64,000 nt of DNA, from the NCBI RefSeq assembly GCF_036250675.1, contig NZ_CP109592.1, positions 3,782,001 to 3,846,000 of the forward strand, given 5' to 3'. A program made the position numbers and the translations under genes. This DNA is from Streptomyces sp. NBC_01689. Its GTDB lineage: Bacteria > Actinomycetota > Actinomycetes > Streptomycetales > Streptomycetaceae. This document shows, in pieces, positions 62,317 through 64,000 of the stretch; position 1 is the first letter of the stretch, and each line of letters starts with the position of its first letter. A model generated the notes under the pieces. It saw only the letters and a list, made by a program, of their open reading frames with translations, was not told the origin of the DNA and ran no database searches.

Positions 62317-63503
62317 AGGACGGGGACGGGCCGGTGCGGGACGAAGAGCGCGGCACACGGGGGCTTCCCGCCGGGCGCGCCGACGGCCTCGACGCGCCCC
62401 GGCGCGTGGCGGAGGGCGCCGACGGCATCCCCGAGCAGGCCCGGCCGCACCCGGACGACGGCACAGCCTCCCGGGCCGGGGATCCCCCCGGCCCGGACGA
62501 AGCCGGGAACGCGGGGGACGCGCCGGTCGACGGGGACGGACAGGAGCAGCTCCCCGGCCGGGACGACGGGCAACGGGATCCGGAGGGTGCCGCGCGGAGC
62601 ACGTCCTCGGAAGGGCGGCGGCTGGTGACGGGCGGGACTATGAGCGAGCAAGAACAACACGACAAGTCGGCTGCGCAGAACGCGCAGAGCGGGCAGGCCA
62701 CTCAGCACGGACCGAGCGTCCAGCAGATCCAGCACGACCCGAAGGACCCGCAGGACCGCAGCGGGGCGCGGGCGATGTTCATCGAGCTGCGCAAGCTGCC
62801 GGACGGCAGCGCCGAGTACGCGGAGCTGCGCAACCAGCTGGTCCGCATGCACCTTCCGCTCGTCGAGCACCTCGCGCGCCGCTTCCGCAACCGCGGGGAG
62901 CCGCTGGACGACCTGACCCAGGTCGCCACCATCGGCCTGATCAAGTCGGTCGACCGGTTCGACCCGGAGCGCGGCGTCGAGTTCTCGACGTACGCGACCC
63001 CGACGGTGGTCGGTGAGATCAAGCGGCACTTCCGGGACAAGGGGTGGGCGGTCCGTGTGCCGCGCCGGCTGCAGGAACTGCGGCTCGCGCTCACCACGGC
63101 GACCGCGGAACTCTCCCAGCAGCACGGGCGTTCACCCACGGTCCACGAGCTCGCCGAGAAGCTGGCCATCTCCGAGGAAGAGGTCCTGGAGGGGCTGGAG
63201 TCCGCGAACGCGTACTCCACGCTCTCGCTGGACGTTCCCGACACGGACGACGAGTCGCCGGCGGTCGCCGACACGCTCGGCGCCGAGGACGAGGCGCTGG
63301 AGGGTGTCGAGTACCGGGAGTCGCTGAAGCCGCTGCTGGAGGACCTTCCGCCGCGGGAGAAGCGGATCCTGCTTCTTCGCTTCTTCGGCAACATGACGCA
63401 GTCGCAGATCGCCCAGGAGGTGGGCATCTCCCAGATGCACGTCTCCCGCCTCCTGGCCCGCACCCTCGCGCAACTCCGCGAAAAGCTGCTGGTGGAGGAG
63501 TAG
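62313..63503 (+). CDS. sigH: SigB/SigF-family sigma factor, SigH type
   Basis: A 396-residue sigma factor of the stress-response group from GTG 62313; an in-frame ATG at 62640 gives 287 residues. The first 109 residues are Gly/Asp/Arg-rich and probably disordered. Region 2 reads LPLVEHLARRFRNRGEPLDDLTQVATIGLIKSVDRFDPERG; region 3 is GRSPTVHELAEKLAISEEEV; region 4 is LPPREKRILLLRFFGNMTQSQIAQEVGISQMHVSRLL. It directs stress and developmental transcription. GTGA overlap with the anti-sigma stop indicates coupling. SigH in Streptomyces is reported in several forms, consistent with alternative starts here. Confidence 0.88.
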   Translation: MKDGDGPVRDEERGTRGLPAGRADGLDAPRRVAEGADGIPEQARPHPDDGTASRAGDPPGPDEAGNAGDAPVDGDGQEQLPGRDDGQRDPEGAARSTSSEGRRLVTGGTMSEQEQHDKSAAQNAQSGQATQHGPSVQQIQHDPKDPQDRSGARAMFIELRKLPDGSAEYAELRNQLVRMHLPLVEHLARRFRNRGEPLDDLTQVATIGLIKSVDRFDPERGVEFSTYATPTVVGEIKRHFRDKGWAVRVPRRLQELRLALTTATAELSQQHGRSPTVHELAEKLAISEEEVLEGLESANAYSTLSLDVPDTDDESPAVADTLGAEDEALEGVEYRESLKPLLEDLPPREKRILLLRFFGNMTQSQIAQEVGISQMHVSRLLARTLAQLREKLLVEE

Positions 63504-63509
63504 GCCGGC

Positions 63510-63525
63510 CCGCCCCGCGGGGCGG
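63510..63525 (+). terminator. Possible terminator after the sigma gene
   Basis: A perfect palindrome of 8-base arms around GC (CCGCCCCGCGGGGCGG) begins seven bases after the stop. It is short and lacks a U-tract, so the call is modest. Confidence 0.45.
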
Positions 63526-63747
63526 CCTGCCGCGCCGCGGCCTCCCGGCACCACCCGGTGCCCGGCCAACCAGTGGCGCCGGGCTCCCGGCGTCAGCCGC
63601 GGCACCGCCGAACGGACCGGCCCCGCCGCGGGACCGGAGCACGCCCCGGGGCCGCCGTCCGAGGGGGGCACCGCCCGATGGACGCGCCCGGCACCACCGC
63701 CGCCCGCACCGACATGGAGGAACACCTCCCGCGCGGGCCGCGGGCCG

Positions 63748-64000
63748 TCAGCGCCGCGGGGGCTCCTCCGCGCCGCCGGGGCCGCGGATGCCGAGTGCCG
63801 CCGTCGTCGACGGACTGACCAGCAGGACCAGGCCCGCGACCGCGACCACCGCAAGGACGATGCCCGCCGGAATCGCGACACTGTCGGCCTGGAGCAGGTT
63901 GTAGGCGACGGGCAGGGCCAGGATCTGGGTGATGACCGCGGGGCCCCGGCTCCATCTGCGGCGCAGCAGCAGTCCGCGCGCCGCCAGCAGCGGCAGCAGC
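63748..64000 (-). CDS. Integral membrane protein, C-terminal part
   Basis: The gene enters from the right edge and stops at TGA 63748. The 84 visible residues hold two hydrophobic segments (PAVITQILALPVAYNLL and GIVLAVVAVAGLVLLV) and end in a Pro/Glu/Arg-rich tail. The protein family cannot be named from this fragment. It converges on the sigma gene. Confidence 0.7.
   Translation of the reverse strand, partial: LLPLLAARGLLLRRRWSRGPAVITQILALPVAYNLLQADSVAIPAGIVLAVVAVAGLVLLVSPSTTAALGIRGPGGAEEPPRR

Overview
The window is very GC-rich, uses GTG starts and GTGA/ATGA stop-start overlaps freely, and carries a conservon (cvn) operon, a nickel superoxide dismutase with its maturation protease, a fused 2-oxoglutarate dehydrogenase of KGD type and an HspR-type operator at lon. 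Together these indicate a Streptomyces chromosome, core rather than arm. From memory, and not checked by any search, the gene order resembles the stretch of the S. coelicolor chromosome running from a second SEDS/penicillin-binding protein pair down to sigH. I saw no tRNA, rRNA, insertion sequence, CRISPR array or phage. I also saw no in-frame TTA (bldA-dependent) leucine codon in any gene I call.

Layout. 0-4 kb: the end of a SEDS glycosyltransferase and its partner transpeptidase, then a UPF0718 permease with a TIGR03943 partner. 4.1-7.6 kb: a decayed ADP-ribosylglycohydrolase, then two divergent diiron ferritin-like proteins and a TetR regulator. 7.6-11.1 kb: a small hypothetical protein, an NlpC/P60 endopeptidase and an exported multicopper oxidase. 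11.4-17.2 kb: cvnA-B-C-D with a styrene-monooxygenase-like flavoprotein as last gene. 17.6-24.8 kb: a PP2C-like protein, a MarR regulator, lon, a rhomboid-like membrane protein and a spermidine-synthase-like protein, separated by repeat-rich spacers. 24.9-31.2 kb: a two-component system, kgd and a small DUF6104 protein. 31.6-35.6 kb: a DUF4097/PadR operon, an HTH/Clp-N operon and a quinone-reductase-like dehydrogenase. 35.9-43.1 kb: malic enzyme, a polar amino acid ABC transporter, a methyltransferase, a CGNR protein and the sodX/sodN pair. 43.3-46.9 kb: a P450 with its own ferredoxin and ferredoxin reductase. 47-54.6 kb: small enzymes and regulators (AraC, VOC, ATP-grasp, DUF952, SDR/TetR, YoaK-like, GNAT). 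54.8-57.4 kb: a family 2B encapsulin shell gene translationally overlapped with a polyprenyl synthase. 57.7-61.6 kb: a small protein, an amidase, an ACC-deaminase-like PLP enzyme, a Na+/H+ antiporter and a UBP zinc finger. 61.9-63.5 kb: an anti-sigma/sigma pair of SigH type. A membrane protein is cut by the window end.

The most notable system is the encapsulin-polyprenyl synthase operon. The shell carries a cyclic-nucleotide-binding-like insertion whose usual phosphate-binding arginine appears to be missing. The enzyme starts at a GTG inside the shell stop codon, or at a downstream ATG, so it may carry a disordered N-terminal tail of the kind that loads cargo in family 2 encapsulins. Other sites worth following are palindromic or repeated operators at five promoters (diiron pair, lon, PadR, HTH/Clp-N, TetR/SDR), a BldD-like box before the sigma operon, and several strong hairpin terminators that set the operon boundaries.
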